A stretch of 20,426 nucleotides of DNA, from positions 1 through 20,426 of the forward strand of contig NWUY0300047421.1 of NCBI GenBank assembly GCA_004151065.3. The letters are read 5' to 3'. A model generated the notes under the pieces. That model saw only the letters and a program-made list of their open reading frames with translations, had not been told where the DNA came from and ran no database searches. This stretch comes from Larix sibirica (Eukaryota > Streptophyta > Pinopsida > Pinales > Pinaceae). The position numbers were made by a program, and so were the translations under genes. Below, piece after piece: positions 9,430 to 19,377 of this stretch; positions within the stretch are counted from its first letter, which is position 1; every line of letters starts with the position of its first letter.

Positions 9430-9880
9430 AATAATCATAATGATATATATATGATATACAATCATACATCACAACATCAAATGTTCTATAATCAATGAAT
9501 TGATTCACTATTCATTATTCATACATGATACATGTAATTTTGAGAGTTGAAATCAAATAGAATTTCAGAATTTCAAATTTACCATTGATTCTTTATGATT
9601 TCCTACACCAATAAATGTTAAAATTTAAACAATGTAAATTTAAATTTTATGATTTGAAACAATGAAACATTGAAATTTCAAATGATAAATCCATACTTTC
9701 TAATCAAATTGCAATTCTATTTCAAATATCATAAATTCATTATATCAATGTCAACATCACAATGATAAATATTAAAGATTCAAGTTATTCAAAATAACAA
9801 AAAATCAGTTTACCTATTAAGCTCCTTAAGTTTGAAATGAAAAAATGGAACTATGAAAATCTAGAGTGACATAGACTAAT
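9430..9880 (-). mobile_element. hAT copy A, 3' non-coding tail
   Basis: This stretch matches 13590-14120 in order (for example CATACAATCATACATCA, GAGTTGAAATCAAAT, TTTACCATTGATTC, ACACCAATAAA) and lies directly after the transposase remnant on the minus strand. It is probably the 3' untranslated and terminal part of the element. I could not identify terminal inverted repeats or a target duplication. Copy B has extra sequence in the middle. Confidence 0.6.
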
Positions 9881-9884
9881 GTGA

Positions 9885-10806
9885 TAGATAGTCATCACCC
9901 TCCACATCATCCTATGGAACATTACCTAATTCCCCATAATGATGATATGAAGCAGTATTCATAGAAGATGCAATACAACTACCACTCTACCCACCAACAA
10001 TAGAGGCATAAGAACTTGCCACAATTGAGCTAGACATAGGCATGGATGCCTCATCTAAATCTCCAACACCAAAAGGATCTACAGAAGAACTAGAAAAGAG
10101 AGGTTAACCATCAAGCAATCAAGTGTACCCAAGTCTATATCCTCAGGTTTTGCATTCCATAGCTTCAAAGGACCCTTGTTATGATCTAGGTGAGGTAAAT
10201 ATTTGAGTGAATGTACACAAGATATTTTTCCTTTGCTAATTGAAGTGTGTTTCTCTTGACAGAATGGATGATCCCATATAAGCGCTCAAGTTTCTCTCTA
10301 TTGTTTAAGAGCTACAAACTTGTGAAAGAACTCAAGATGCAAAGGTTTGTAACTCTAGAGTTTGGACCAACAAAATTAGGTCTTTCTCTTCAAGAAGTAG
10401 TTGAATTCTTTCCAACATATGGTTTGTTGCCTCATAGACGTCACCCAACATAGGCACATCCAAATCATAGTTTTAGCAAATCAACAAGTGGATCCATTAT
10501 AGAAACAAAAAGCTCAATTTGATTCCACCATGCCCTATCAAGCATGGTACCTCTAACCCACATTGTTTTTTCAATGTTGCTTTGCTTCTATGTTTGTCAC
10601 CATGGATTACCAATTGTGGATGACAAAGCTTCCCTTGTGTTTGCTAACCCCCTGATCATTATATAATGTGATGTTGAAAACTTGGTTTTTCCAACCTTCA
10701 GAAGTTGGAGTTTGGAAAAATCCTTATACATAGGCTGTGCATGTTGGTGGTTAGGGATAAAAAAATGAACTCTTGCTTCTTCATATAGTTTTTTCTTCAA
10801 CAACAA
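9885..10806 (-). pseudogene. hAT transposase remnant, copy A, C-terminal half
   Basis: Read on the minus strand from 10806, the sequence gives FSKLQLLKVGKTKFSTSHYI and TREALSSTIG, then WWNQIELFVSIMDPLVDLL, LGDVYEATNHMLERIQLLLE, a short dimerisation-region piece (LERLYGIIHSVKRNT) and a tail containing GPLKLWN and DPFGVGDLDEASMP. This order is that of plant hAT transposases after the DUF659 domain. Stops and frameshifts are frequent. A stretch between the MLERI region and the dimerisation domain is missing, so the copy is dead. It is the continuation of the N-terminal half at 12600-13560. Confidence 0.8.
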
Positions 10807-10819
10807 TAAGGGAAAATTT

Positions 10820-11095
10820 TAGGGGTGAAATTTAGCCCATGGGCTAATTTTTGATCATTTTTTTCCAAAAAAAGATTCACCAATTTGCATTTTTTTCTAA
10901 AATGATTCACCTAAAAAAATTTTACTCAAAAAATGGCCAAAATTACCTAGAAGTTATATAAAATCCCTAGTAATTTGCATATTTTTACAAAAGTATCCCA
11001 AACATTTTATGGTTGGAAATTTAAGAATTAGTAAGATTCGCCAAGGTTTCTACACTTTGAGAAAATTAAGAATCCTTTAAAGTTGCCACAACTTC
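10820..11095. repeat. Dispersed repeat R1, copy 2
   Basis: It matches 1-185 in order but has about 70 extra bases near its start. It begins close to a perfect 16-bp palindrome, TTAGCCCATGGGCTAA (10832-10847). Its far end, 11028-11095, is shared with 12529-12595. It lies inside hAT copy A, between the two transposase halves. Confidence 0.75.
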
Positions 11096-12527
11096 TAATA
11101 GCATAAATGACAATATTAGTAACAATAATGATAACAATAATGTTCCAACAAACCTTAACACATAGAAACCTCATGCCTTCTATGAAGAGAAACTACTTGG
11201 CACAATGGTATATTTTTGACAAATTTATCAATCTCACTTCCCATAAGAAAATATAGAGCTATTCACATCCTTCCTTTGTCAATTCTGGTTGTCTCAAGTA
11301 TTAGAAAGATGCATCCATCACATGAATTGGTCATTGTACTTATATCTTTTCTGTAATACTAGTAACTCCTATTGTTTGGCCTTGTTGATAGAAATGATCA
11401 ATTTTTGTACAAATTAGAGGGAGTAGTAAACAACCTATACTTAGGTAAACCAACATCAAAAAATTATGTATACCTTTTCTATGAAATCAAAGACTTAATC
11501 AGTTTCATAGATCCTATATGTACATAAGGCAAGTCCACTATAAATACAAACCTCTCTACAATCAGATACAACAACAACTTAGTATGAACTTTATGGGAAA
11601 TTTTTTTTACATCATGCCAGCCAATCATAAGTTGTATATAGTCAGCTATTTTTGCATCAATCCATGGGGAGAACAAACATATCATATGGTTGGAATATTA
11701 CAAGATCATATATTATATTGAATAAAAGTTCAACATCATCCAACTATGAAGTGTTTTTTGAACATAGAATAAAGAGAAAATCCAAGAGCAATTAGGAGAA
11801 CCTTGCTCATATTGAAACGATTTCAAATGAAATCATTACATTGTAAGAGAATTATACCTACACCACATGAGGGAGAATGGAGATAAAATAACTCTAACAT
11901 GTTAATTACATATGGTCGGCTAGCTTTACATATAATTGTACATAGTTGCTAAGGTAGAAGTAAAGTTGTTTAATAGTGATTTGTGTAAACTCATGTTAGC
12001 CATTAAACGACCAATGAATTTAGAAAGACTATTGAATTGAAACGAGCATTGATTCACTTGAATAGACAGCTTGAGGAATTGACATGTAATTTCTGCCATT
12101 TTCTCATTGGGATTAATGCAACATTTTTTGTGTGCCACAAAAGGGGTTTGATGAACATATTGAATGTACATGTCAATAGATAATGTTTATTACATGAGTG
12201 TAGATTAGACAAATGCAGGTAACTATTTTAGTTCACTACATATGTTTCTATTACTACTACTTAGAAATATATGCCCCTTATAATGGCCACCCTAAACCTT
12301 CCAAGTTAAGAAATAAGACTAATTGTTTGGTTGATCTACAACCAAAGTTAACCCTAATCTTACCCTTTTTTTGTTTTTTTTCCCAATATTTAACCTGGTC
12401 CTATCCTCGTCTTCGCAAGTTGGATAAATTTTGGCATCTACCCAAATGAAACTTAATACCTAACCACATACCATAGGAAAGATGCAAAAGACGCATAAGC
12501 ATGTGAACTAAGATAAAAGGGAAATAA
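11096..12527. other. Non-coding filler inside hAT copy A, unidentified
   Basis: About 1.4 kb of AT-rich sequence is bracketed by R1-derived segments. Open frames of 67-81 codons occur on both strands (for example minus 12171-11926) but none resembles a family I know. It may be an inserted non-autonomous element, but I see no terminal repeats apart from the R1 segments. Confidence 0.4.
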
Positions 12528-12528
12528 N

Positions 12529-12595
12529 TAGTAAGATTCACCAAGGTTTCTATATTTTAAGAAAATTATGGATTCTTAAAATTTTCTATGGAAAC
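12529..12595. repeat. Dispersed repeat R1, partial copy 3
   Basis: TAGTAAGATTCACCAAGGTT and the following 45 bases match 11028-11095 with scattered differences and are in the same orientation. The copy starts right after a single undetermined base (N at 12528), so its left border may be affected by an assembly join. Confidence 0.7.
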
Positions 12596-12599
12596 AATG

Positions 12600-13560
12600 A
12601 ATTTAAAAGCAAGATCTAAACTATGCATCACACACAGTGTCCAAAAAATATGGTTATACAATGCCTCAGTAATTACCAAGTTGCTTTGAGTGAACATGCA
12701 TTCTTTGCAATGACTATCACAACATTTAAAGGGCCCACAATCTTGTTTGATTCTAATTTTTTTTCAACAATTTATTTAGTGTTCTCTACCTCTGTAGCAT
12801 CTACTTCACTCAATAAGTATGGGAGTGGAGGAGACATTACAATAATGTTTACCAATGGCCTATTGACTATATCCGTCCAACCATCAGAGATAATAGAGAT
12901 ATCATTGCCACTTCAACTAGAACAAATTGGTTTCATCACTTTCTCCTTCTGAATAAGGGTTGTGTACACTTTTCAAATTTTGGCCCTTTGGAACCCCTAA
13001 GGGCATCATTAACTTCCTTAAGCATATCTTTTTGATAAGGAGATTGCACTACATTGAAGGGCATTCCACATGCAAGTATGACTTTTTCAACCTTATTGTT
13101 CGTCTCATCCTTCCCTCCCATGTCAAACATTTTGGCCAAGGTTACAAGGTTTTGTCCTTTTCTGACTTCTAAAACGATTAAGGAAGCTTTATTTCTCCTT
13201 TTTGAGAATGGTTGCTAGCTACAACTCCTCCTTTCTACCTTGGCTAAATCTACAATATCTTGCTCTACTTGAAATCTATCCACATGCTTTTGGTGGACGA
13301 TTTTGCAATGATGAACACCATTATCACCTTCAAGCCAAAGAAAATGGGTCTTAAATCTTGTTTATTAATTTTCTTTTTACACTTGCTGCAATTCTACAAA
13401 AAAAACTACCACCATTGTTCTTCTCCTTCTTCCCAATATTGGAAACATACTTCCATGTGGAAGAATCAATAGGTTATGTTGGTTGTTGTTCATTTCCTTA
13501 ACAATTATTGCTTTTTTTCTCAACACCACTCCCCCGACTACGAAGTCCATGCCCAAAGTG
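12600..13560 (-). pseudogene. hAT transposase remnant, copy A, N-terminal half with DUF659
   Basis: On the minus strand, 13139-12936 encodes KVEKVILACGMPFNVVQSPY then KEVNDALRGSKGPKFEK. After stops and frame changes it continues IISDGWTDIVNRPLVNIIVM, YLLSEVDAT, VGPLNVVIVIAKNAC and HIFWTLCVMHSLDLAFK. This is the DUF659 domain order of plant hAT transposases. The TDNA-type motif reads AKNA here. Further upstream (13200-13560) only degenerate sequence is seen where a BED zinc finger would be expected. The domain stops at about 12600, and the next expected segment is found at 10806. Confidence 0.8.
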
Positions 13561-13589
13561 AATTGATTCACGTGTGACAAATTTACATG

Positions 13590-14138
13590 AACCATTGAAA
13601 TCAATGATCATAGTGATATGGATATCACATACAATCATACATCATAACATTAAATATTCTAGAATCGATGAATGATGGATCGTAATTTATGATTCATAGA
13701 TTCATGCATGAAAGATGTAATTTTCAGAGTTGAAATCAAATTGAATTTCAAAGTTTCGGATTTACCATTGATTCATTTATGTTTCTGACACCAATAAACG
13801 CCAAATTTTGGACAAATTTAAATTTAAAATTTATGATTTGAAACCATAAGACATTGAAATTTTAAATTTTAAATGAAATCCATAAAATAAATTTCATATT
13901 TTAATTTCACAAAATGCATACTTTCTAGTCAAATTGAAATTCTGATTCAAATATCATAAAAACTCATTATATCAATTTGTCAATATCATAATAATAAACA
14001 TTAACAAGTCAAGATTCAAGACTAAAGTTCTTCAAAATAACAAAAAATGGGCTTATCTAGAAATCTACACAAGTCTGAAATGAAAATCAGAAATATATCA
14101 AAATATGGGGTGAGATGGACAAATCCGATAAATAGACA
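13590..14138 (-). mobile_element. hAT copy B, 3' non-coding tail
   Basis: It is homologous in order to 9430-9880, as judged by shared blocks such as CATACAATCATACATCA and GAGTTGAAATCAAAT. It includes an additional AT-rich stretch around 13820-13920. Its end lies next to the degenerate start of copy A, so the two copies stand head to tail with almost no spacer. Confidence 0.6.
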
Positions 14139-14700
14139 TCACCCTCCACATCCTCCAATGGGACAACCTAATTCCCCAAACAAATGATACGAAGCAGCAT
14201 GGGAAGAAGATGCAATACAACTACCACTTTTCCCATAAACATTAGAGGCAGAAGAACTTGCCATAATTGTGATAAACTTAGGCATGCATGCCTTATCTAA
14301 TTCCCCAACACCAAAAGGATATATAGAAGAACTGACCAAAGAAAGGTTAGCCATCAAGCAGTCAATGATATTCAAGGTTACATCCTCAAGATTCACATCC
14401 CATAGCTTCAAAGGACCCTCATTATAATTTAGCTTTAATTGAGAGATGAGGCGAAGATTTAAGTGAATGTACATAAGATCTTCTACCTTTGTTGATTGAA
14501 ATCTATTTCTCTTGACCAATTGGATGAACCCATAATTGCTCCAATTTATTTCTGCTGCTAAAGAGCTATAAACTTGTGAAATAACTCCAGGTGCAAGGGT
14601 TTGTAAATTTGGAGTTTGGACATCATAATATCCCCACCGTGCAATAGGCATCATATTTCCCTTGTCAACTAGTGCATTATTTACATTTCCAAATGCACAA
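14139..14700 (-). pseudogene. hAT transposase remnant, copy B, dimerisation domain
   Basis: The minus-strand frame from 14654 to 14139 encodes WGYYDVQTPNLQTLAPGVIS, then EINWSNYGFIQLVKRNRF, VEDLMYIHLNLRLISQLKL and a tail with GPLKLWDVNLEDVT and PFGVGELDKACMPKF. This is the C-terminal hAT dimerisation region (pattern ERNWS...VKRNRL...EDLVYVHYNLRL). It stays open for 171 codons and is better preserved than copy A. FGNVNNALVDKGN just upstream (to about 14700) probably also belongs to it. Everything N-terminal is missing and gypsy sequence follows. Confidence 0.85.
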
Positions 14701-14779
14701 CCTCTCTATGATGAATGAAGTAAATTGGTTCTTTAGCTCCACAAGCTTCATCACATTGAGGCAAATCATTTTCCCTTGA

Positions 14780-15110
14780 TGTATGAAATTCCAAATCCAT
14801 ACTCACACATAAATTCACTCCATCGCCTCTTCCTGGTATTTAGATTTCTTTAAGTGAAGAGATGCTTCAATATTCCATGATCATTTTTTAGCATAAAGCG
14901 ACACTTGACTAGGTAATGCCTCCAAAGTTTTAGTGCCAACATTACTACTGCCAATTATAAATCACGAGTGGGATAATTATCTTCATGAAGTTTTAATTTC
15001 CTTAATGCATATATTATTACTCCATCATTTTGCACTAACGCAACACCCACACCCTACTTTGTGGCATTTGTGCAAACTGTAAAGTCTTTATCCTTATTGG
15101 GCGGCACTCG
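14780..15110 (-). pseudogene. Gypsy RNase H remnant
   Basis: On the minus strand DFTVCTNAT, GVALVQNDGVIIYALRKLKL, HEDNYPTRDL, LALKLWRHYLVKCRF and RRWSEFMCEYGFGISYIKGK follow the usual RNase H order. The catalytic Asp of the TDAS motif is Asn (codon at 15066-15068). Several stops interrupt the frame. Confidence 0.8.
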
Positions 15111-16090
15111 TAGGATTGGTGAACTAGTTAGTAATATTTTAAGCTCATTGAATGCAACATCACATTACTCAGTCCATTCATACTTGATCCCCTTACGCTG
15201 CAAGGTGGTGATGGGTTTCACAATTTTAGAGAAACCTTCCACAAACCTTTGATGGTAAGCCCATGAATTTTATCACCTAATGATCATTCTTTGCAGACAT
15301 TATCCAATCCATAATGGCCTTCACCTTTTCAAAGTCTACCAAAATTCCTTCTTTGGAAATTATATGACCTAGATAACGAATCTCATTTTGGTAAAAATAA
15401 CACTTAGACAACTTATCATATGGTAAATTTTCCCTTATGCATGATTATAACAATCACAAGTGCTCTTCATGTTCCTTCCCATTCTTGGAATAAATAATGA
15501 TATCACCCAAGAAGAGCTACACAAAGTAATCTAAGTACTTTCAGAACATACTATTCATGAGACATGAATACAGTTGGTGCATTGGTCAAACCAAATGCCA
15601 CCACTACAAACTCATAGTGCCCAAATCATATATGGAAGAAAGTCTTAGGTATATCACCTTCCTTAATCTTGAATTCGTGGTAAGCTGATCATAGATCGAT
15701 ATTTGAGAAAACTGCTTCCCCCTTTATCTTATCAAAGAGACTATCAATGTGAGGTGTTAGGTGCCTTTATTCACTGTGGCCTTGTTCAAAGCTCTATAAT
15801 CTATGTGAAGGTGTAAGGATTGATCCTTATTATTGACAAATATTATGGGTGAACCCTAAGGTGAAATATTTGGTCGGATGAACCCTAGGTCTAACAGTTT
15901 CTTCAATTTCATTTGCAACTCACAAAGTTGTGGAGCCATATTCCTATAAGGTGTATTGGATGTTGGCTCCGAGCCAAGTTTTATTTCAATAGTAAAATCA
16001 AGCTCTCTCTCTAAAGGTAATTTAGGTATATCCTTAGGAAATACATCTCCGATTTCTACTAATACTGGGTATATTTGATATAAAGACTTT
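15111..16090 (-). pseudogene. Gypsy reverse transcriptase remnant
   Basis: Read from the right, the segment gives FPKDIPKLPLERELDFTIEI, LCELQMKLKKLLDLGFIRPN, DYRALNKATV, FSNIDL, YEFVVVAFGLTNAPTVFMS, FLGDIIIYSK and IRYLGHIISKEGILVDFEKV. These match the reverse transcriptase palm and fingers. The first Asp of the active-site pair is Gly (FLGD, codon 15505-15507), next to an in-frame stop (FV*LFLGD). The part at 16090-15856 belongs to the longest remaining open frame, which runs from 16353. Confidence 0.88.
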
Positions 16091-16535
16091 CCCTTTTCAT
16101 CACTTACCTCCTCGATTACATATATTCGACATCCTTTCCTTATACAACAGTTTACTTTCATCGTCGAGATGAAATGTAGGGACACTTTTATTCGAATACC
16201 ATATATTTGAATCATCCTTCCCTCATCATCTAAACAAAGAACCTTCTTACCAAAACAATCTAAGATGTCTTGATGATCCTCTAGCCAATCCATGCCAATT
16301 ATGAGGTCATATATGCCTAGGGTAGTGGCATACAATTTTATTTGAGTATACACACTCCTAGGTCTTTAAACACCCCTCAACACTTGGTCCTACTACTTGT
16401 TTTAATCATGAACCCATTTCACCTAATATAAAATCATTGTGTTCAAAGGTTTCCAACCCACATCTATCTAATGTATTTGGAGAAATGAAACTATCTATTG
16501 CTCTAGTATCAAACAAGATTTTAAACTTAACTGTG
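16091..16535 (-). pseudogene. Gypsy aspartic protease remnant and linker
   Basis: FDTRAIDSFISPNTL lies at the position of the DTG/DSG active site, and the Gly is Arg (codon 16502-16504). After a frame change come VYDLIIGMDW-type residues (IYDLIIGMDWLEDHQDILDC) and the linker to reverse transcriptase. This arrangement is typical of plant gypsy elements. Confidence 0.8.
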
Positions 16536-16599
16536 ATTTATCTTACCTTATGATTCCGCCACATTGGATTAATGTTCAACATGACAATTGTCAACCACT

Positions 16600-17290
16600 A
16601 TGTGAATTTTGTGGTTGTTTCCTCTACTCCCCATTGGGGTCTTTCACTCTCTATGCGTAGTACCATATCGTAACTTAGGACAGTCACGTTGATAATGTGG
16701 ACACCCACAACCCCAATAGGAAATATGAGATGGAAGCTATAAGTTAAATTGTTGAGGCCTCTAAGATGAGTTTATTCTCTAGAACCCCTACCTTTGTCAA
16801 AGTGATCCTAGAGAATTCCTTGGACTCTGGTGAGTCCCTATTATTGATTGAGATATTGTATTAGCTGCCATTGATCTATCTACTAATGCAAATCTAGATG
16901 TAGATATGTTTCCATAAGGAGTTGGCATAGTGTATCCTCCCCTACGGTAGTTTCAAGGGGCCTTTCCCATGAACCCTGACAAATATGAATTGTTTTATCT
17001 CATGCTCCCTCTCAAATCCCCTTTTGCATCTAGCATTTATTCAACATAACATGAACATTCAACTACCTCTGCATCTAAAGTTGGTTTCCACATTTGTACC
17101 CAATCCCTAATCTTAGGATTAAGCCCATACAGAAAGTGCTTGGTCTAGTGTTGATCCATGTCTAAGTAGGAGACATATTTTACCACTCCCATGAATCTTG
17201 TCTCATAATATTCCATTGATCAGTTCCCTTGCATCAAAGAATGAAGAGACCCTACATGTTTTTCTTGGTATAATACAGGTAAGTACTTCG
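16600..17290 (-). pseudogene. Gypsy gag remnant, C-terminal part with zinc knuckle
   Basis: From 17282 on the minus strand the reading is KYLPVLYQEKHVGSLHSLMQ, then MEYYETRFMGVVKYVSYLDM, FLYGLNPKIRDWVQMWKPTL and a degenerate zinc knuckle near 16680-16720 (WGCGCPHYQRDCPK, first Cys replaced by Tyr). It resembles the retrotransposon gag domain followed by a nucleocapsid knuckle. Stops are present. The N-terminal half continues at 18187. Confidence 0.8.
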
Positions 17291-17294
17291 TTCT

Positions 17295-17612
17295 TGTTAG
17301 GTTAACCTTGACTCGGTTAAAAAGTGATTAAAGATAACCTCGATTTGGTCAATAATGGGTTTACTGTTAGTGATTTACGAGCCCATGGTTTTGGGTAACC
17401 CATGGTATTTTCCCATGGTATTAAGATGTGATGAAGCCTATTTAAAGGCTTGAGTAACTCCATTTTAAAATGATAAAAATGGTGGATGTTAGAGGTAGCA
17501 AAGACTAATAGATATCTAATTGGTGGTGGTTTTCCCTCTATATAGGGTTTCCATAGTAAACACACTTGTTCCTCTTATGTGCTTGTTTTTTAATCATTAT
17601 ATTTTTCTAACA
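17295..17612 (+). repeat. 5' LTR of the miniature element
   Basis: It begins TGTTAGGTTAACC and ends TTTTTCTAACA. It contains GGTTTTGGGTAACCCATGGT and a TATA-like CTATATAGGG near 17540. Relative to the 3' LTR it carries two extra segments (about 17308-17370 and about 17452-17510), which were lost from or gained by one copy after insertion. Confidence 0.75.
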
Positions 17613-17614
17613 CG

Positions 17615-17632
17615 TGGTATCAGACCAAGGCT
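17615..17632 (+). other. Primer binding site of the miniature element
   Basis: TGGTATCAGACCAAGGCT, two bases after the LTR, closely resembles the usual plant LTR element site TGGTATCAGAGC, complementary to the 3' end of initiator methionine tRNA. One base is changed or lost in the GAGCC stretch. Confidence 0.8.
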
Positions 17633-17967
17633 AACTTGGTGTGTATGCAACATTTATTTAAGAAGCACCCAATTAAGGAGTGCTTGATTTGTCTCACACT
17701 AGTAGAGATAGATGCAAGTGAAGAATCACGTGGATGTTTCTTGCATCACATACTCTTGTAAGCATTGTTTATGGATTTGGAATTTGATCACAATGTAAAT
17801 GGCATAAGGTTGTAACACCTCATTAGGAATACATACCATTTTATTGGTGATTTACCTATGAAAATTATAGAGGTATATTTAGGTAAGCTAAAGAGGGGGG
17901 GCATGTTGTATTCCCACATATCTGGTTAAAAATTTGAAGGGGGTTGGTGCTCACCACAAGTCAAGTT

Positions 17968-17979
17968 TAAAGGGAGGAA
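17968..17979 (+). other. Polypurine tract of the miniature element
   Basis: A purine run (AAAGGGAGGAA) lies directly before the TG that starts the 3' LTR, the expected place for plus-strand priming. Confidence 0.7.
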
Positions 17980-18186
17980 TGCTAGGTTTACCATTAATGG
18001 TTTACGGGCCCATGGTTTTGGGTAACCCATGGTATTTTCCCATGGTATTAGCATGTGATGAATCCTATTTTAAGTCTTGTGTAATACATATCTAATTGGT
18101 GGTGGTTTTCCCTATATAGGGTTTCCATGGGAAAAACAATTGTTCCTCTTATGTGCTCAGTTTTTTATCATTATATTTTTCTAACA
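17980..18186 (+). repeat. 3' LTR of the miniature element
   Basis: It begins TGCTAGGTTTACC and ends TTTTTCTAACA. It matches the 5' LTR over GGTTTTGGGTAACCCATGGT, ATTTTCCCATGGTATTA, ATCTAATTGGTGGTGGTTTT and TTGTTCCTCTTATGTGCT. It is about 110 bp shorter, owing to two internal gaps. Confidence 0.8.
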
Positions 18187-18720
18187 CTTTGAAACTTGTC
18201 CACAAACAATTCGCATGGAACACTATATGGGATAAGATGCAACTTCCTCTCTTGGTTTCCCCGCCAATTCAAGGCACCGTCCTTAAGGTGGAATATGGTT
18301 ATTTTGGATTTTGAGGTGGAGGCATATTCTTTCAATGCCAAGCACTTGGTTATGCCCTTCAACCATGCCTCACATTCTCCCCAGCACGACCCCTAGAAAA
18401 ATTTGGAACCTTAAATTTTTGAATCTCCCTAATAATGTATTGGGGATTAGGTCCCATGCTCTAATGTATTGGGGATTAGGTCCCATGCTCTAAGTTTATT
18501 GACCCTTTGGGATTACCCTCCCTTGGTAGAGGGAGCTCCACTTCTACACCTAGTGTAACACTTACTATTGGAAGCCTTTCAAGTGTCTCATTTATTGCCT
18601 CTAGAGAGCGCATAATGAGAACCATATTTGATGATGGTGTCACCATGGTTTGATCAAGCAATTATGTCACCCGATCCTTTATTTCCATGTGTCCTTACCA
18701 TGTTGATTCTACATCACAAA
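18187..18720 (-). pseudogene. Gypsy gag remnant, N-terminal part
   Basis: The minus strand reads MRSLEAINETLERLP, then FKVPNFSRGRAGECEAWLKG, SKITIFHLKDGALNWRGN and PYSVPCELFVDKFQS, ending at the border of the miniature LTR element. The order fits the gag domain, whose next expected segment is at 17282. A 29-bp tandem duplication (18434-18491) and stops break the frame. A possible start Met is at 18661. Confidence 0.75.
18434..18491. repeat. 29-bp perfect tandem duplication
   Basis: AATGTATTGGGGATTAGGTC followed by CCATGCTCT occurs twice without a mismatch (18434-18462, 18463-18491). As 29 is not a multiple of three, it shifts the gag frame. Confidence 0.95.
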
Positions 18721-19377
18721 CGTATGGTTTATTAATAAATTTGAAGTCATCGTTAATCTATTTAATGCATACACATTTGATAGCATGCATAGGTGTAATA
18801 TTTTATTATAAATTCTCATGGCGAACATATTATTTGTAACAATGGGGTCTTAGATGAAGGGGTTAATTAGAAAATACCATTGATCTCTTATTCCTTATGT
18901 ATTGTACTATCCCAAATTTTCCATCAATTTGATGCTTAAAGTCGCATCAAACCAATGCAAGCCCCACAATACATACTCCCCCTTCATATTTATTGTTATG
19001 CTCATTGCATTAGGATAATTTTTTAATTATATCCCAATGTGTACTTGCAATACACTCAATACTTGCATATGCGTAACCTGGTTACTTGTGCCTTTGCATA
19101 TACTATTTTTCTTAATATCCTTTACTATTTATAATTGATTAATTAATTATTTTTTGAATTAAATTTATTTTGGTTTAAAAATAAAACATAAAATTATTTT
19201 GGATTTAATAATATCAAACATTATGAAAGAATTTAATTAACAATTGATACACATGTATTAACAATACACCTATATTTACCCATTAATGCCCCTTTTAAGC
19301 TATCACACTTAATTCCTCCAAGTTTTGGATTTTAAATCCCCCCCAAAAAAAGTAGTATTAGGAAAATGATGAATTTA

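Larger units (their letters stand above)
17295..18186 (+). mobile_element. Miniature non-coding LTR retrotransposon (TRIM-like) nested in gag
   Basis: Two direct repeats (17295-17612 and 17980-18186) start TG and end CA. They flank about 367 bp without coding capacity. A primer binding site (TGGTATCAGACC) follows the first LTR at 17615 and a purine tract (AAAGGGAGGAA) precedes the second. At about 0.9 kb and without open frames it fits the TRIM class, which depends on enzymes from other elements. It splits the gypsy gag coding sequence, so it inserted later. It could also be a large internal deletion of a bigger element. Confidence 0.82.
14720..18720 (-). mobile_element. Broken Ty3/gypsy LTR retrotransposon
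   Basis: Gag, protease, reverse transcriptase and RNase H pieces follow in gypsy order on the minus strand from about 18.7 to 14.75 kb. Integrase and both long terminal repeats are missing. The right side fades into unassigned sequence and the left side joins hAT copy B. A miniature LTR element is inserted in gag (17295-18186). Many stops and frameshifts plus changed catalytic residues show that it is not functional. Confidence 0.85.

Noticed and set aside
10247-10453. 68-codon plus-strand open frame
   Set aside because: It is opposite to the C-terminal hAT copy A remnant and has no similarity of its own that I can see.
11479-11721. Overlapping open frames on both strands, 67-68 codons
   Set aside because: They are short, AT-driven and lack any motif. 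Both strands being open suggests chance.
12623-12952. 109-codon plus-strand open frame
   Set aside because: It is the reverse strand of the hAT DUF659 remnant, whose minus-strand reading has clear family motifs.
15061-15252. 63-codon plus-strand open frame
   Set aside because: It is opposite to the gypsy reverse transcriptase/RNase H remnant.
17614-17979. Possible small gene inside the miniature LTR element
   Set aside because: No frame of useful length or recognisable motif was found. The internal region appears non-coding.
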